A DNA stretch of 55,302 nt from Candidatus Wolfebacteria bacterium RIFCSPLOWO2_01_FULL_47_17b. Its GTDB lineage: Bacteria > Patescibacteriota > Minisyncoccia > UBA6257 > JAGOQP01. The notes beneath the pieces were generated by a model. That model was not told the DNA's origin. It did no database searches and saw only the letters and a program-made list of their open reading frames with translations. Positions within the stretch are counted from its first letter, which is position 1. Every line of letters starts with the position of its first letter. The translations under genes were made by a program, and so were the position numbers. The stretch is from the NCBI GenBank assembly GCA_001793865.1, contig MGIS01000010.1, positions 1-55,302 on the forward strand, in the 5' to 3' direction. Positions 53,849 to 55,302 of the stretch are shown here, in pieces.

Positions 53849-54379
53849 TCAAGAACGGCTTTTTTGCAATGCATGCGCTATAAATACATCAACCACTTTT
53901 TTAAATCTCTCACGCATACCACTCTCCCGCATAAGCCGATCACGCATGCGCGTGGCAACCTCTATCTGTACACCTCGTTTCAGAATCCCTCTATTGCAAA
54001 TATTGTTGGGATGCACACCCGCAAGAAGAGGATATCGCTCGGCCGATTCAGCCTCAAATCCCGATTCCCTCAGACGATCTATAAGAAGTTCACTATCGTA
54101 CAACCCCCCGATTACAATCTTTTCGGAATTTTCCCGCATGCCGTGGATAGCGATCACCAGCAATGATTTTTGGACAAGTTCCACACACCGCGGTTCATCA
54201 AATAAATGACTAGGTTTATGATTGGGTGCGCTAAGCGAGTAGAACGAATATCGATCACCCGCAAGAAAACTGGCTATCTCAGTCGTCCCAACTTCGATAT
54301 TCCCGCCATGCGGAGCAAGAATAAGAACATCCGACGCGCGAAAAACTGCTTCAATAAAAAGTTTTGGACTTTTATGCAT
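53849..54379 (-). CDS. Poly-gamma-glutamate hydrolase-like protein
   Basis: ILAPHGGNIEVGTTEIASFLAGDRYSFYSLSAPNHKPSHLFDEPRCVELVQKSLLVIAIHGMRENSEKIVIGG. Confidence 0.75.
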   Translation of the reverse strand: MHKSPKLFIEAVFRASDVLILAPHGGNIEVGTTEIASFLAGDRYSFYSLSAPNHKPSHLFDEPRCVELVQKSLLVIAIHGMRENSEKIVIGGLYDSELLIDRLRESGFEAESAERYPLLAGVHPNNICNRGILKRGVQIEVATRMRDRLMRESGMRERFKKVVDVFIAHALQKSRS

Positions 54380-54446
54380 ATATAACCTCCGTATAAATAA
54401 CTGGCTGTAAGTATACCCTCCTTACTCCTTCTCCACAAACTCCGCT

Positions 54447-54863
54447 TCAGCTGATATGCTCAAAAACCACTTTCGTATACTGCCGATACGGATCAATGCT
54501 TTCTTTCGCGGCGGCATAAAACTTCACATAATCCTCCTCAAAATCATATTCATGCACAAGGATATTCCGGACTCGCGCTGTATTGGAAAGTTTTTGTGCG
54601 AGGGAATCGTCCAAAATCCCTATTTTTGCCATATCAAGAAAAGATTCTCTATAGCTGTCTGGTGTTTTTGATGTTTTCGCAAGCACGAAAAAGGCGTTTA
54701 TGTCCGACGCAAGATCAACAATGAGCTGAAAGTCACGCTCGGCCGCGCGGATATGCACGCTGTTTTTTGTGAACGTACCAACCGAAGGGTCAAGCAGTTT
54801 TTCAAGCTCGCTTAAAAGCGAAAGGATTTGCTCAAGTTTTTTTGCGACAACGAGATTGCTCAT
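54447..54863 (-). CDS. HepT-like (DUF86) protein of a type VII TA system
   Basis: RVRNILVHEYDF (R...HxY motif) in a helical HEPN protein; directly downstream of a MntA-like gene. Confidence 0.85.
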   Translation of the reverse strand: MSNLVVAKKLEQILSLLSELEKLLDPSVGTFTKNSVHIRAAERDFQLIVDLASDINAFFVLAKTSKTPDSYRESFLDMAKIGILDDSLAQKLSNTARVRNILVHEYDFEEDYVKFYAAAKESIDPYRQYTKVVFEHIS

Positions 54864-54867
54864 AGTC

Positions 54868-55272
54868 CTATGTGAATGTTTTCATTTTTTCAGCAAGATG
54901 CGTAAATCGCATTCGATACAGCTTTTGTGCACCCATAAACCGTTTCCACGCCCGGATTTTAAACCCCACAAACTGCCCTTCGATCCCCTGAAGAAGCTTC
55001 CCGTGCGTAGCGGCTTCATGCCAAAGAAGCGGTGAAGCGTCAAAAAGATCAACAAGGTCGATTCTGTCATACGGCATATGAAATTTTTCAGACATAAATC
55101 GCAACATATCCCCAAATTCTGAACCGAAATAATCAATCGGATGGTCTTTTAAAACAGCAACATCAAAATCGGACGATTCACGCGCCGTTCCTTTTGCCCG
55201 CGATCCGAACAATATAATCAATGCCTCATCCATATATGCACTATACACCACATTTCTCCTTTTGTCACCCAA
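54868..55272 (-). CDS. MntA-like minimal nucleotidyltransferase
   Basis: ALIILFGSRAKGTARESSDFDVAVL (GSx10DxD). Confidence 0.88.
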   Translation of the reverse strand: MGDKRRNVVYSAYMDEALIILFGSRAKGTARESSDFDVAVLKDHPIDYFGSEFGDMLRFMSEKFHMPYDRIDLVDLFDASPLLWHEAATHGKLLQGIEGQFVGFKIRAWKRFMGAQKLYRMRFTHLAEKMKTFT

Positions 55273-55302
55273 TAGTTGAGCTCAGCACATTTTGGACATA
55301 GA

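Noticed and set aside
1-55302. rRNA operons or prophage structural modules
   Set aside because: None recognised; gene content is core metabolism, cell division and type IV pilus with small accessory insertions.

Overview
The window looks like a Patescibacteria/CPR-type chromosomal segment (inferred from gene content). Nearly all core genes lie on the minus strand: secA, hpf, tpiA, rplY-like, fba, class II RNR, ftsZ, ftsA, ybeY, rpsU, yqeY, hisS, lepB, pth, gatA/gatC, ligA. A type IV pilus cluster (pilB-pilT-pilC-pilins-pilD) and three tRNAs are also present. The most notable accessory locus is a diversity-generating retroelement (DGR) at about 28.2-31.2 kb. It has a reverse transcriptase with a FGNLTSQ/YADD signature, an Avd-like four-helix protein on the opposite strand, a target protein with a C-terminal variable repeat, and two template repeats carried on an apparently perfect 481-bp tandem duplication. 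By eye, all ten TR/VR mismatches fall at template adenines. The avd-like gene has a C10 homopolymer just after its start, a possible phase-variation switch. A second theme is a dense set of short palindromic elements. Four REP-like copies lie around and inside a RAYT transposase gene, near-identical 36-nt perfect palindromes flank a Cas2/PaaX-like gene, and other palindromes are translated in frame inside ligA, pilD, tpiA, pth, ybeY and others. Other items of interest are a putative gamma-glutamyl/ATP-grasp/poly-gamma-glutamate-hydrolase island, a lone T9SS-type sorting-domain protein, three modular secreted paralogs with peptidoglycan-binding tails, dispersed AT-rich inverted-repeat elements between operon genes, and a MntA/HepT toxin-antitoxin pair. 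No search or alignment could be run. All identities come from reading the sequence and recognising motifs.
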